Shown one piece after another: positions 35,363 through 43,742 of a stretch of 64,000 bases of DNA. Source of the DNA: an uncultured bacterium. Lineage in GTDB: Bacteria; Muiribacteriota; Ozemobacteria; Ozemobacterales; Ozemobacteraceae. Location of the stretch: NCBI GenBank assembly GCA_937949615.1, contig CALEDQ010000008.1, forward strand, positions 558,001-622,000. The letters are read 5' to 3'. Below the pieces are notes generated by a model, which had not been told where the DNA came from, searched no databases, and was given only the letters and a program-made list of their open reading frames with translations. The translations under genes and the position numbers were made by a program. How positions within the stretch are numbered: position 1 is the first letter of the stretch; each line of letters opens with the position of its first letter.

Positions 35363-36171
35363 ACAGACATATTGCCAACCAGATTTCCCTGTTTTTTCTG
35401 GCGTTCGGGCTGATTCTTACCGGTGGCCCCCTTGTCTGGATGCTGATCACCGCGTTCACTTCACCCGAGGCGATGGCCGCCACTCCGCCCCGCTACGGCG
35501 AATGGTCACTCGAAAATTTCAAGGTTCTGCTTGCCGCCGGCAACATTGCCCGCTGGAGCATCAACTCATTCGTCGTTTCAGCAGCAGTTACCATTGCGCA
35601 GACTATTTTCAACGCCCTCGCGGCGTTTGGTTTCGCAGCCGGCCGTTTCAAAGGCCGTGAAGCGATATTCATGGTTCTGCTGGCCGCGATGATGGTTCCG
35701 GGGCAGATCGTTATGCTGCCGCTGTTCCTGTTCATGGCCAAATGGGGTATGATCGACAGTCTCTGGTCGGTCATTCTGCCGGCAATTGCTTCACCTTTCG
35801 GGGTCTACATGGTCAGGCAGTATATGGATTCAATCCCGATTCAGATGTCAGAAGCCGCTCAGATCGATGGCGCCAGCCATTATCAGGTTTTCCGGCACAT
35901 CTATTTCCCTCTGTCGATGCCGATTCTTGCGACTTCGGGCATTTTTACGTTCATCACCCAGTGGAACGCCTTTCTCTGGCCGCTTATCACTCTCAACAGC
36001 GAGCGCTATTACACTCTGACCGTCGGTCTGTCGACGCTGCAGGATCAGCAGATGATGGATTTCGGTCTGTTGATGGCCGGTGCCACGCTGGCCGCGGTGC
36101 CGATGGTGGCGGTATTCATGTTCTTCTCACGCTACATGCTTGAAGGCATGCGCAAAGGAGCCATTCAGTGA
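35359..36171 (+). CDS. ABC sugar transporter permease (MalG type)
   Basis: A 270-residue inner-membrane protein with about six helices. The EAA loop is MSEAAQIDGASHYQVFRHIY, followed by FPLSMPI, typical of MalG/carbohydrate permeases. It overlaps the fusion gene by four bases (ATGA) and the next gene by four (GTGA), so subunits and kinase are made together. With the fused MalF-type partner it would form the membrane channel. Substrate probably an amino sugar from peptidoglycan (context). Confidence 0.92.
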   Translation: MNRHIANQISLFFLAFGLILTGGPLVWMLITAFTSPEAMAATPPRYGEWSLENFKVLLAAGNIARWSINSFVVSAAVTIAQTIFNALAAFGFAAGRFKGREAIFMVLLAAMMVPGQIVMLPLFLFMAKWGMIDSLWSVILPAIASPFGVYMVRQYMDSIPIQMSEAAQIDGASHYQVFRHIYFPLSMPILATSGIFTFITQWNAFLWPLITLNSERYYTLTVGLSTLQDQQMMDFGLLMAGATLAAVPMVAVFMFFSRYMLEGMRKGAIQ

Positions 36172-37115
36172 GCAGACTGACGATCAGCATCGACTGGGGT
36201 GGAACCGAGCTCAAGGGGGCCTGTTTCAATGAATCCGGGCTGGTTCGCGATTTCCGGTTTCCATCAGGGAATCTGCGTGCAGTCGACGCAGCCGGCTGCA
36301 ATGCGATCTGCCTTAAACTGCGCGACATGGCGGCAACCCTGCCCGGCCGCAGTCATCTGTGGCTGATCGGCGCCGCCGGGGCCGACGATCTGCAGGCGGC
36401 AGCGAGACTGAAAGAAACTCTCGGCGGCTGCGACGAGCAATCGGAAGGTGTAGAAATTTTCTCTGACTATGCCTGCAATCATGCAGCCTGTCTCGCCGGC
36501 GGCGATGGCATTCTCAGTATAAATGGCACCGGTTCGGTTCTTTATGGTGTCAATGGCGACAAAAAAGCCAGAATCGGCGGCTGGGGTTATCTGCTTGACG
36601 AAACCCCTTCGGGCAGCCTGTTCGGAAAAAGGGCCGTCGAGGGCGTTCTGCGCCATCTCGAAGGCGAACCCGGCTACGCTGCTTTCGCTCAGGCCTGGGA
36701 AAGGCGTTTCGACAAACCAGACCGGCGCCATATCATAGATGAACTTTATCGCAGCAGCGGCATACAAAATCGCCTCGGCACCTTCGCGCCGGTTCTTACC
36801 GATGCCTTTGATGCCGAAAACAAAGCTGCCTCACGCATGGTCATCGACTCGGTCAATCTGCTGGCACGTTCATTGACGCATCTGATGCAGCAGCTGGCAA
36901 TGAGTCAGGCAGAAGCGGTCGGTTCGGGCGGGCTGTGGGCCGGTTGGGCCCCTTTCCAGGAAATGATGACCGGTGCCTGCCGCCAGCACAAACTCGACAT
37001 TATCTGGAAAAAGCGCGCCTGTGAACTGTTCATGGGGCCGCTGATTCTGCATGCAAGAACTGATTACGCTTCAGCCGATCTGAAAAAACTTTTAATCACC
37101 GGAGTTAAACAATGA
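36168..37115 (+). CDS. murK: BadF-type amino-sugar kinase (probable MurNAc/GlcNAc kinase)
   Basis: A 315-residue ASKHA ATPase of the BadF/BadG/BcrA/BcrD-like N-acetylglucosamine kinase group. Phosphate 1 motif is SIDWGGTELKGACF, phosphate 2 is LSINGTGSVLYG followed by RIGGWGYLLDE, and the adenosine motif is AVGSGGLWAGWAP. In Clostridium MurK, a kinase of this type phosphorylates MurNAc and GlcNAc and is paired with MurQ; here murQ follows directly with an ATGA overlap, so MurNAc is the likeliest substrate. GTG start with AAAGGAG eight bases ahead. Confidence 0.78.
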   Translation: MSRLTISIDWGGTELKGACFNESGLVRDFRFPSGNLRAVDAAGCNAICLKLRDMAATLPGRSHLWLIGAAGADDLQAAARLKETLGGCDEQSEGVEIFSDYACNHAACLAGGDGILSINGTGSVLYGVNGDKKARIGGWGYLLDETPSGSLFGKRAVEGVLRHLEGEPGYAAFAQAWERRFDKPDRRHIIDELYRSSGIQNRLGTFAPVLTDAFDAENKAASRMVIDSVNLLARSLTHLMQQLAMSQAEAVGSGGLWAGWAPFQEMMTGACRQHKLDIIWKKRACELFMGPLILHARTDYASADLKKLLITGVKQ

Positions 37116-38050
37116 CCGAAAGCAAGCTTCAGGGCAAAGCCGGCAAGACCGAAACTACCCAGGCTCTTACCGAAACCCGCAATCCACGCACCATTTATAT
37201 TGACCGGGTCAGCACCCGTGACGCGGTCAAGCTTTTCATCAATGAAGACCTGGCGATTTACAAAGCGGTTGAAGCTTGTTCCGAGCCGATAGCACAGGCT
37301 GTCGAGCTGATCGTCAGTGCTTTTAAAAAGGGCGGACGACTTATTTATCTCGGCGCCGGAACTTCTGGCCGGCTCGGCGTTCTCGACGCATCTGAATGCC
37401 CCCCGACCTTCGGGGTTGCGCCAGACATGGTCATGGGCATCATTGCCGGAGGCTATCAAGCACTCAACAATGCTGCCGAAGGAGCAGAAGACATAGTTTC
37501 AGCAGGGCGGGCCGATCTCATAGAAGTAAACTTCTGCAAAGATGACGTTCTGGTCGGCATCACCGCGTCAGGCACCACCCCGTATGTCGTCGGCGGCATC
37601 GACTATGCACGCTCGATCGGGGCACACACCGTACTGCTGACCTGCAATCCTTATGGCGACCTGCCCAGAACTGACGTTCTGATCAACCCGGCCGTCGGGC
37701 CTGAAGTGATCACCGGCTCGACCCGCCTGAAAAGCGGCACGGCCTGCAAAATGGTTCTCAATATGCTTTCGAGCATCAGCATGATCAGAATCGGCAAGGT
37801 TTTCGAAAACCTGATGATCGATATGCGGGCTACCAATGCCAAACTGCGCCGCCGCGCCCTGCGCATTGTCATGGAAGGCGGCCAGGTGCCGAATTATCTG
37901 GCCGAAGCCAAACTGCAGGAAGCGGACGGCGACGTCAAACTCGCAATTCTGCTCGCCCGCACTGAACTCTCTGTCGAGCAGGCAAAACTTAAGCTGAAAC
38001 AGGCTGAAGGCGTGCTTTACAAAGCCATCGGAGACATCGATCATGAATAA
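37112..38050 (+). CDS. murQ: N-acetylmuramic acid 6-phosphate etherase MurQ
   Basis: A 312-residue SIS-domain enzyme that splits the lactyl ether of MurNAc-6-P to give GlcNAc-6-P and D-lactate. Conserved stretches: SGRLGVLDASECPPTFG (with the catalytic Glu), GGYQALNNAAEGAED, VGITASGTTPYVVG and TRLKSGTACKMVLNMLS. The C-terminal helices carry RRALRIVMEGG. Length is normal (about 300). It overlaps the kinase gene by four bases and the SpoIID-type gene by eight, placing intracellular recycling and wall cleavage in one operon. Confidence 0.94.
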   Translation: MTESKLQGKAGKTETTQALTETRNPRTIYIDRVSTRDAVKLFINEDLAIYKAVEACSEPIAQAVELIVSAFKKGGRLIYLGAGTSGRLGVLDASECPPTFGVAPDMVMGIIAGGYQALNNAAEGAEDIVSAGRADLIEVNFCKDDVLVGITASGTTPYVVGGIDYARSIGAHTVLLTCNPYGDLPRTDVLINPAVGPEVITGSTRLKSGTACKMVLNMLSSISMIRIGKVFENLMIDMRATNAKLRRRALRIVMEGGQVPNYLAEAKLQEADGDVKLAILLARTELSVEQAKLKLKQAEGVLYKAIGDIDHE

Positions 38051-39599
38051 GCTGCTGAAGTCGCTTCTGACCGTATTGATCATCAATCTGGCGGCTGGCA
38101 TGGCTCTGGCAGCGAAAGCGCCGGAAGTAAAGATTCGCGTCGCCCAGTATGCCAACAGAATTGACATCGTCATGCCGGCTGGCGGCACCTGGCAGGCCGA
38201 CAAAAAGAGCGGCAAAATCATACCCGACCGCGTCTACGTCATCACCGGGCAGCTTCAGACAAAGGCCGTGCGCCGCTACCATCTGATGGTCGGCTCGGGC
38301 AGTGCTGCCGACGAGAATCAGCTGCGCGAAACCGAGCTTAAATTCAAAGCCTACAAGACCCATCGCCTTCTTGCCGGCAATGCCCCGGCACCCGGTTACC
38401 CCGACAATCGCGTCGTCTTTATCGGTGTCGGAATTTTTGCCGACGAAGCCGAAGCCCGCAAACTGCAGGACAAGCTTGCTGCAGAAAATATTTCCAGCTG
38501 GGTGTTTATTGAAAATATAAAGCCGGCAACCGGAAAATTGCAGCTCAAGCTCGGCAAACAAACGATCAGCGAAAGCCTGACCGGCCTGAAATTCAACAGC
38601 AAGGAAAACACCATTCTACGCAAGGCTGAATTCGCAAAAGGCTACTCCTGGCACGGCTTTGAAGATCGAAAATTCGCTGGCGACCTGCTGATTCAGTTCG
38701 GTGTCGAGAATTCGCTCGATTGCATCGAAATAACCGACCTCGAAAAACTGCTCATCGGAATTGTGCCCTCAGAAATATCGGCAAAGGCACCGATGGCCGC
38801 CATGCAGGCCCAGGCAGTGGCAGCGAGAGGCGAGATGCTTTCCAAAAAGGGCGTTCGCCATCTGAACGAGGGCTTCGACTTCTGTTCTGAGCAGCATTGC
38901 CAGGTTTACAAAGGCCTGCAGGGCACCGATCAGAATATTTCCACCAGCATCTCCCCGACTCGTGGCCTGGTGCTTGAAAATCACAAAGGTGGCATACTCG
39001 ATGCAGTCTACGGAGCCAATTGCGGCGGGCACTCTTCTGCAAATCAGAATATCTGGACCTCGAACGCCGACCCGCATCTGCAGGGTGTTTCTGATATAAA
39101 AACCGAAGCAAAAATAGATCTGACGAATGAAGAACAGGCGCTGAACTTTATCAGCAATCCGCCCGACTGCTGGTGCGCTGCCCCCGGGGTCGAAGGCGCC
39201 GACAAATTCAGATGGAAAAAGAGCCTGAGTCAGAAAGAATGGCAGACTGTCGAAGGCAAGGCCGCCATTGGCAGAATCAAAGAAATCAACGGCATTGTCA
39301 GAGAAATTTCGGGCCGCATCGTTGGCATCAAACTGATTGGTGAAAACGGTGAAAAAACGGTTCTTAAAGAACTTCCGATCAGACAGCTTTTTGGTGGGCT
39401 GCGCAGCTCGTTTTTCAAGGCCGAATGGAAACGCGGCAAGCAGGGTTTCATCGATGCTGCCGACTTTGAAGGGGCCGGCTGGGGCCACGGCGTCGGCATG
39501 TGCCAGACCGGCGCTCAGAGCATGGCGCTGGCGGGGCGCGCTTTTGCCGACATTCTGCTGCATTATTTCCCGGGAGCAAAACTGGTCAAACTTTACTAA
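38043..39599 (+). CDS. SpoIID/LytB-domain protein 1 (secreted glycan-cleaving enzyme)
   Basis: A 518-residue exported protein (signal residues 1-23, ending ALA). The SpoIID domain spans about residues 225-515. The catalytic-Glu segment is GIVPSEISAKAPMAAMQAQA; the zinc-like site is CSEQHCQVYKG; GANCGGHSS and GAGWGHGVGMCQTGAQSMA follow. SpoIID is a lytic transglycosylase that cleaves stem-peptide-free glycan in the B. subtilis engulfment machine. The first 200 residues include a SPOR-like region (FIGVGIFADEAEARKLQDKL). It overlaps murQ by eight bases, so its products may feed the importer. Close paralogue at 41895. Confidence 0.88.
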   Translation: MNKLLKSLLTVLIINLAAGMALAAKAPEVKIRVAQYANRIDIVMPAGGTWQADKKSGKIIPDRVYVITGQLQTKAVRRYHLMVGSGSAADENQLRETELKFKAYKTHRLLAGNAPAPGYPDNRVVFIGVGIFADEAEARKLQDKLAAENISSWVFIENIKPATGKLQLKLGKQTISESLTGLKFNSKENTILRKAEFAKGYSWHGFEDRKFAGDLLIQFGVENSLDCIEITDLEKLLIGIVPSEISAKAPMAAMQAQAVAARGEMLSKKGVRHLNEGFDFCSEQHCQVYKGLQGTDQNISTSISPTRGLVLENHKGGILDAVYGANCGGHSSANQNIWTSNADPHLQGVSDIKTEAKIDLTNEEQALNFISNPPDCWCAAPGVEGADKFRWKKSLSQKEWQTVEGKAAIGRIKEINGIVREISGRIVGIKLIGENGEKTVLKELPIRQLFGGLRSSFFKAEWKRGKQGFIDAADFEGAGWGHGVGMCQTGAQSMALAGRAFADILLHYFPGAKLVKLY

Positions 39600-39658
39600 A
39601 AAATTTTCCGACACCTGCCGATAGGCACTGCAAGTTAAGTGCAAAGGAGAAACAGCAG

Positions 39659-39808
39659 GTGAAAAAATACTTGTGGATGCTGGTTGCAGCTGCAATAATG
39701 CTTTCCCCGATCGCAATCACAGGTTGCGGGTCTGATGATACCACTTCTGACTCACAGGTCAGCCATAATACAATTGGCCCGGGCAACCTCGACGACTTCC
39801 CGAAATAA
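39659..39808 (+). CDS. Small lipoprotein
   Basis: A 49-residue predicted lipoprotein. It starts at GTG 39659 with AAAGGAG ten bases ahead. A basic-hydrophobic signal ends in the lipobox ITGC (lipidated Cys23), and the mature part is only about 27 residues, rich in Ser, Thr, Asp and Asn. No family recognised. It comes 59 bases after the SpoIID gene, so it may be on the same transcript. Confidence 0.62.
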   Translation: MKKYLWMLVAAAIMLSPIAITGCGSDDTTSDSQVSHNTIGPGNLDDFPK

Positions 39809-39827
39809 AAAAACGAATTTCAAAGCG

Positions 39828-39959
39828 ATGTCAAAGCCAGAATCACGCAGTAAAACAAACTTTCAGAACAGTCAAGACCGCATGCAGAAGCTCATCAAAG
39901 AAACTTTTGCCGCTCTCGACCAGCTTTCTGATCTTTTTAACGAAGTCAGAAACAACTGA
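39828..39959 (+). CDS. Possible 43-residue hypothetical protein
   Basis: An open frame from ATG 39828 encodes a basic N terminus and an amphipathic helix (MQKLIKETFAALDQLSDLFN). Codon choice resembles the local genes, but no ribosome site is visible, so the gene is uncertain. It is followed by a strong terminator. Confidence 0.35.
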   Translation: MSKPESRSKTNFQNSQDRMQKLIKETFAALDQLSDLFNEVRNN

Positions 39960-39980
39960 TATCTACTGATCATCGGTTGA

Positions 39981-40025
39981 ACATCCCGCCCGGTACACCA
40001 GAGGTGCCGGGCGGGATGTTTATTT
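39981..40025 (+). terminator. Terminator at the end of the MurNAc/SpoIID operon
   Basis: A long GC-rich hairpin: ACATCCCGCCCGG at 39981-39993 pairs with CCGGGCGGGATGT at 40007-40019; CACC/GGTG pair inside it. TTATTTG follows. Confidence 0.87.
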
Positions 40026-40052
40026 GCGTGACAATTTATTTTCATGTATAAT
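40024..40052 (+). promoter_or_regulatory. Promoter of the PGRP-type amidase gene
   Basis: TTGCGT at 40024-40029, 17-base spacer and perfect TATAAT at 40047-40052, directly after the preceding terminator. AGAGGTGA precedes the ATG at 40084. Confidence 0.65.
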
Positions 40053-40083
40053 GATCAGACAAAGTTGTTATTAGAGGTGAAGT

Positions 40084-41079
40084 ATGAAGTATCTGAGAAT
40101 GATTGGTCTTGTAGCATTGTTTTTCGCTTTTCTGCTCCCCGCTATGGTTCGCGCCGACGTCGACACCCCTGACGTTCTCATTACCGGCAATCCTGATTTT
40201 ATCGTATCAGACTCAACCTATGGTCAGCATGAAACCGAAATTATGGAAATGGACAAAGCTGTCAACAACCTGATCATCGGCGTTGACATGGAAAAAGCTG
40301 AAAAAGCTCTGGTAAGATGCTATGCCAGATTCAGATACGCTAAAACCGGCCGCTGGACAAGCTACCTGGCATTCGATGGCGAATATCATTTTTCTGCTAT
40401 CGATTCAGTTTCGGCCTGTCAGCTGATGTTTGTCGTCAGAGATCCAGAAAGAGGCAAAACTGCCGTAAAACATTTTTCTGTTCAGGGTAATTATCTCGAA
40501 GAAAAGAAAATGGAATATTTCATGCAGAAGCCGGCTCCACTAGACGTGAAGGCTGCCTGGGCCAAACCCGCAGTCGTCGCCCGCGCCACCTGGGGTGCCA
40601 GACCGCCAAAGTCTTCATATACTCCTCACACCCCGCAGCGCCTGATCGTTCACCACAGCTATCTGCCGAACCAGGCCTCATACAAAGGCGCTGCCACTAT
40701 TCGCGGCATTCAGAACTATCACATGGATGACCCGAAAACCAGCTGGGCCGACATTGGCTACCACTTCCTGATCGGACCTGATGGCGTTATTTATCAGGGA
40801 CGCCCCGAAGGCGTGGTTGGTGCTCACTGCTCACCCAATACAAATTCAGTAGGCATCTGCGTCATCGGCGACTATGACGATAACAAAGACCAGCTTAACC
40901 CCAAAATTGAAGAATCTCTTCTTAACGTGCTGTCATGGCTGGCCTCGACCTATAAAATCGACCCAAAAACCAATCTTTACGGCCACTGCGACTTCGCCCC
41001 GAAGTCATGCCCAGGCACAGTTCTTTACAAGAAACTGCCCGAATACCGCGAAAAGATCCTGAAAAACATCGGTCAGTAA
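40084..41079 (+). CDS. Exported PGRP-type N-acetylmuramoyl-L-alanine amidase
   Basis: A 331-residue protein with a signal peptide (residues 1-24, ending VRA). The first 165 residues are a beta-rich region of unknown role; the amidase_2/peptidoglycan-recognition domain spans about 168-325. Its zinc ligands are visible: first His in LIVHHSYLPN, second His and the Cys in YGHCDFAPKSCPG. TWGARPPKSSY opens the domain and DIGYHFLIGPDGVIYQGR is the typical core. It should cut the MurNAc-L-Ala bond, producing the peptide-free glycan that SpoIID enzymes prefer. Single-gene transcript. Confidence 0.9.
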   Translation: MKYLRMIGLVALFFAFLLPAMVRADVDTPDVLITGNPDFIVSDSTYGQHETEIMEMDKAVNNLIIGVDMEKAEKALVRCYARFRYAKTGRWTSYLAFDGEYHFSAIDSVSACQLMFVVRDPERGKTAVKHFSVQGNYLEEKKMEYFMQKPAPLDVKAAWAKPAVVARATWGARPPKSSYTPHTPQRLIVHHSYLPNQASYKGAATIRGIQNYHMDDPKTSWADIGYHFLIGPDGVIYQGRPEGVVGAHCSPNTNSVGICVIGDYDDNKDQLNPKIEESLLNVLSWLASTYKIDPKTNLYGHCDFAPKSCPGTVLYKKLPEYREKILKNIGQ

Positions 41080-41098
41080 ATTTTTCTTTCTGCCGAAT

Positions 41099-41137
41099 AA
41101 AGCCCCTTATCGCTGGTCGATAAGGGGCTTTTGTTTG
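41099..41137 (+). terminator. Terminator after the amidase gene
   Basis: Perfect 14-bp stem 41099-41112 with 41118-41131, loop CTGGT, followed by TGTTT within a T-rich run. Confidence 0.85.
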
Positions 41138-41190
41138 GCTTCCAGCCTCGATTAAGAATTCAGCACTATGCGCAGCAAAAGGAGATCGAC

Positions 41191-41730
41191 ATGTTGAGCG
41201 GGAAGCTTTCTCCAGAAAATTTTACAGACCCTTCATTGGAGAATTATGACCAAAGCGGCGGCAGCTTTGAACGCATCGGCTGTCTGGGAATTATAATGTT
41301 TTTTCTGGTTTCAGGTCTTCTTGCCGTAGAATCGTTGCTTGTGCTGAAAGCGCCAGAGATATCAGGCATCGTGACCAGAGCCGAAATTACCAGAAAACAT
41401 AAATGGGAACTCAACACTGTCTGGACAGAAAAACCAGATCAGCAAATCAACCTGCCAAAGAGAATCTTTAAAAAAATAAAACCTGGTGATTCAATTAAAA
41501 GGGCAAATGGCACACTGTTTTTAACGGTAAATGATTCTCACTACCTGCTGTTGCCATATTGGCATCTTATACTGCTTTTTTTACCATTGTCGGGAATTTG
41601 TATCTGGTATTTTCCTGATTCTTCCATCAGTAAAATCACTCACAATATATATGCTTCTTTCCCATTGCTGACTGTTCCAGCAGTGCTTTTACTTCATGCC
41701 ATCTGCCTTTATATGGGTTTTTACGAATAA
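41191..41730 (+). CDS. Hypothetical membrane protein
   Basis: A 179-residue protein with about three membrane segments (near residues 30-52, 122-142 and 154-176) and a soluble middle of about 70 residues. Family not recognised. Start at ATG 41191 with AAAGGAG seven bases ahead; an in-frame ATG at 41131 lies inside the preceding terminator. The gene is more AT-rich than most of the window, which may mean recent acquisition. The following gap (41731-41894) shows no gene. Confidence 0.6.
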   Translation: MLSGKLSPENFTDPSLENYDQSGGSFERIGCLGIIMFFLVSGLLAVESLLVLKAPEISGIVTRAEITRKHKWELNTVWTEKPDQQINLPKRIFKKIKPGDSIKRANGTLFLTVNDSHYLLLPYWHLILLFLPLSGICIWYFPDSSISKITHNIYASFPLLTVPAVLLLHAICLYMGFYE

Positions 41731-41894
41731 ATAACGCAAAACCATCTTCCATGAGATGCATTTTCAAATGCCAGACATGAATTGTGACCAAGTCTCTTCG
41801 CAAGGCCAATGTCATGAGAAAATTTCGTGTAAAAAAGGGGCTGGTTCTAACCATTCGATGAAACAGCCCCTTCTATATAAGTCTTTCTGTTTGT

Positions 41895-43487
41895 TTAATA
41901 CATCTTTTTCAGCTGGCTGCCGGTGAAATAGTGGCTGAGAATGCGCTGGTAGTTCCAGCCCTGTTTGGCCAGGCTCTGGGCACCGGTCTGGCACATGCCG
42001 ACCCCGTGACCGAAACCGGCGCCGAGAAGTTCGGCACTGACGATGTAGCCGGCAGCGTCGCGTTTCCAGTCGGCGACGAAGCAGGCGCTGGCAAGGCCAC
42101 CAAACAGGCGGCGGATATTCAATTCTTTCATTACGGTTTTTTCGCCGCGTTCGCCAACGAAGGTGAGGCGATAGATACGACCAGAAACGCCGCGGGCAAT
42201 ATCTTTAACCGTCTTAACGCGGCCGATTGCCAGGCTCTCTTCGACCTTTTTCCAGTCGGCGGCGTTCATGGATTTGTTCCAGCGAAAGCGATTGCCGCCT
42301 TCTACCGCTGGATTATTGCAATGGCAACCAGCAGGCGGATTGCGGATAAATACACCGACCTGTTCTTCTTCAGTCAGGTCGAGCGCCGGTGCCCCGGAAT
42401 TATCCCATTTTCCGGTGAGAGCCGGGTTTGGCTGGGTGGTCCAGACAAAATGGCTTGATTCGCTGTGACCGCCACAGTTTGCAGCATAAACAGCATCGAG
42501 AATATTGGCATTCTGACCCATGAGAACATAGCCGGCAGTCGGAGCGATTTTTCTGCCAACATCGATTGAATAGGCGGTATCGCCATTGAATACCTGGCAG
42601 TGCTGTTCAGAACAGGTATCGAAGCCTTCATTGGCGTGTCTGACACCGATTTTGGCCATAATTTCGCCACGGGCAGCGACAGCCTGGGCCTGCAGCGCGC
42701 CAATTTCTGCTTTGGCCGAGATTTCTGACGGAACTACACCAGCGAGAACGTTTTCAAAGGCGGTGGTGAGAATACAGTCGATAGCATCGTTGGCGCCATA
42801 GCGCACCAGCAGAGAGCCTGAATAGTCACGATCGGCATAGCCATGCCACGAATAACCGGCGCCATACTCGACTTTTTTCATGTGAATAGTCTGCTGCGGC
42901 AGAAGAGCGAATTCTTTGCCGGTGGCTTTGAATGCGCCGTTAATGGTGAAGTTCAGAGTTCCCTGCGCCAGCTGCACGATTTCTTCGTAGATCCAGCTCG
43001 ACTGCCCCTGAGCAGAAAGCTTGTCGACCAGAGCCTGAGCTGAGGCCTTGTCGTTGAACACGCCGACTTCTACCATTGCCAGGCGATTGTCATAGAGAAG
43101 AGTTTTGCCATCTTCGGCAAAGAATTCCTGGCCGAGAACCATTGTATGCACCGGAAACCCGAGCTGCCGCCATTTTTCTTCGTCAGCTCTGATAGTTTCT
43201 GCTTCTGCGAGAGAAGTTGAAGAAACCATGACCCGGAAGCGTCTGATGGCTTTGGCGGTCATGGTGCCGGTCAGCACACATTTTTCGCCCGGCTGAATAC
43301 GGCCGTTCTGACCGCCGAGTTCCCAGGCGGCTCCCTGGGGGCAATTGAATTCGAGATCTTTTGCATACTGGGCAACTTTGATCTTTATCTGTTTTTCGGC
43401 AGCGACAGCAGAAACAGCCGCCCCGATCATCATAATTGCAAGAAACAGGCAAACAGAGCGCCAGAAATACTGCGTGCGTTCCATCAT
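41895..43487 (-). CDS. SpoIID/LytB-domain protein 2
   Basis: A 530-residue exported protein (signal residues 1-30, ending VAA) aligned along its length with SpoIID protein 1: IKIKVAQYAKDLEF versus the IRVAQYANRIDI of the first, same SPOR-like middle, then GVVPSEISAKAEIGALQAQA with the catalytic Glu, CSEQHCQVFNG, AANCGGHSES and GAGFGHGVGMCQTGAQSLA. The usual SpoIID ART triplet is ARGE in both. Predicted lytic transglycosylase in the periplasm. ATG at 43487 with GAGG eight bases ahead. The gap upstream (43488-43742) holds repeat copy A. Confidence 0.86.
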   Translation of the reverse strand: MMERTQYFWRSVCLFLAIMMIGAAVSAVAAEKQIKIKVAQYAKDLEFNCPQGAAWELGGQNGRIQPGEKCVLTGTMTAKAIRRFRVMVSSTSLAEAETIRADEEKWRQLGFPVHTMVLGQEFFAEDGKTLLYDNRLAMVEVGVFNDKASAQALVDKLSAQGQSSWIYEEIVQLAQGTLNFTINGAFKATGKEFALLPQQTIHMKKVEYGAGYSWHGYADRDYSGSLLVRYGANDAIDCILTTAFENVLAGVVPSEISAKAEIGALQAQAVAARGEIMAKIGVRHANEGFDTCSEQHCQVFNGDTAYSIDVGRKIAPTAGYVLMGQNANILDAVYAANCGGHSESSHFVWTTQPNPALTGKWDNSGAPALDLTEEEQVGVFIRNPPAGCHCNNPAVEGGNRFRWNKSMNAADWKKVEESLAIGRVKTVKDIARGVSGRIYRLTFVGERGEKTVMKELNIRRLFGGLASACFVADWKRDAAGYIVSAELLGAGFGHGVGMCQTGAQSLAKQGWNYQRILSHYFTGSQLKKMY

Positions 43488-43622
43488 TCTTTACCTCACA
43501 GGCGAATTTTGACTGTATTTGTTAATTTTAACAGATATGTACACAATTTGGGGCTGGCAAAACAACATTTTTCCCCAAAAAATTCGCTATGAGCTATTTT
43601 TTTTCTTTTACCGAGTCAATTG

Positions 43623-43728
43623 CTTAGAACATCATTTTTCACGGCAAAATTACTGCTTTAAGGCTAAAAAAGACACATTATTTGGTCGGTTTTGCTCTAT
43701 TCATAAGCATTATCGTTGGTCCGACCCC
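43623..43728. repeat. Intergenic repeat, copy A
   Basis: About 106 bp sharing roughly three quarters of positions with 44581-44685. Best kept stretches: CTTAGAA at the left, CATTTTTCACGGCAAAATTA in the middle, and GGTCCGACCCC at the right end (43718-43728). It is AT-rich and lies between spoIID-2 and the EF-hand gene. No ORF inside. Confidence 0.75.
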
Positions 43729-43742
43729 AAATTCACAGAGAA

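Noticed and set aside
38769..39716. Minus-strand open frame of 315 codons
   Set aside because: It is opposite the SpoIID domain of a well-supported gene and has no motif.
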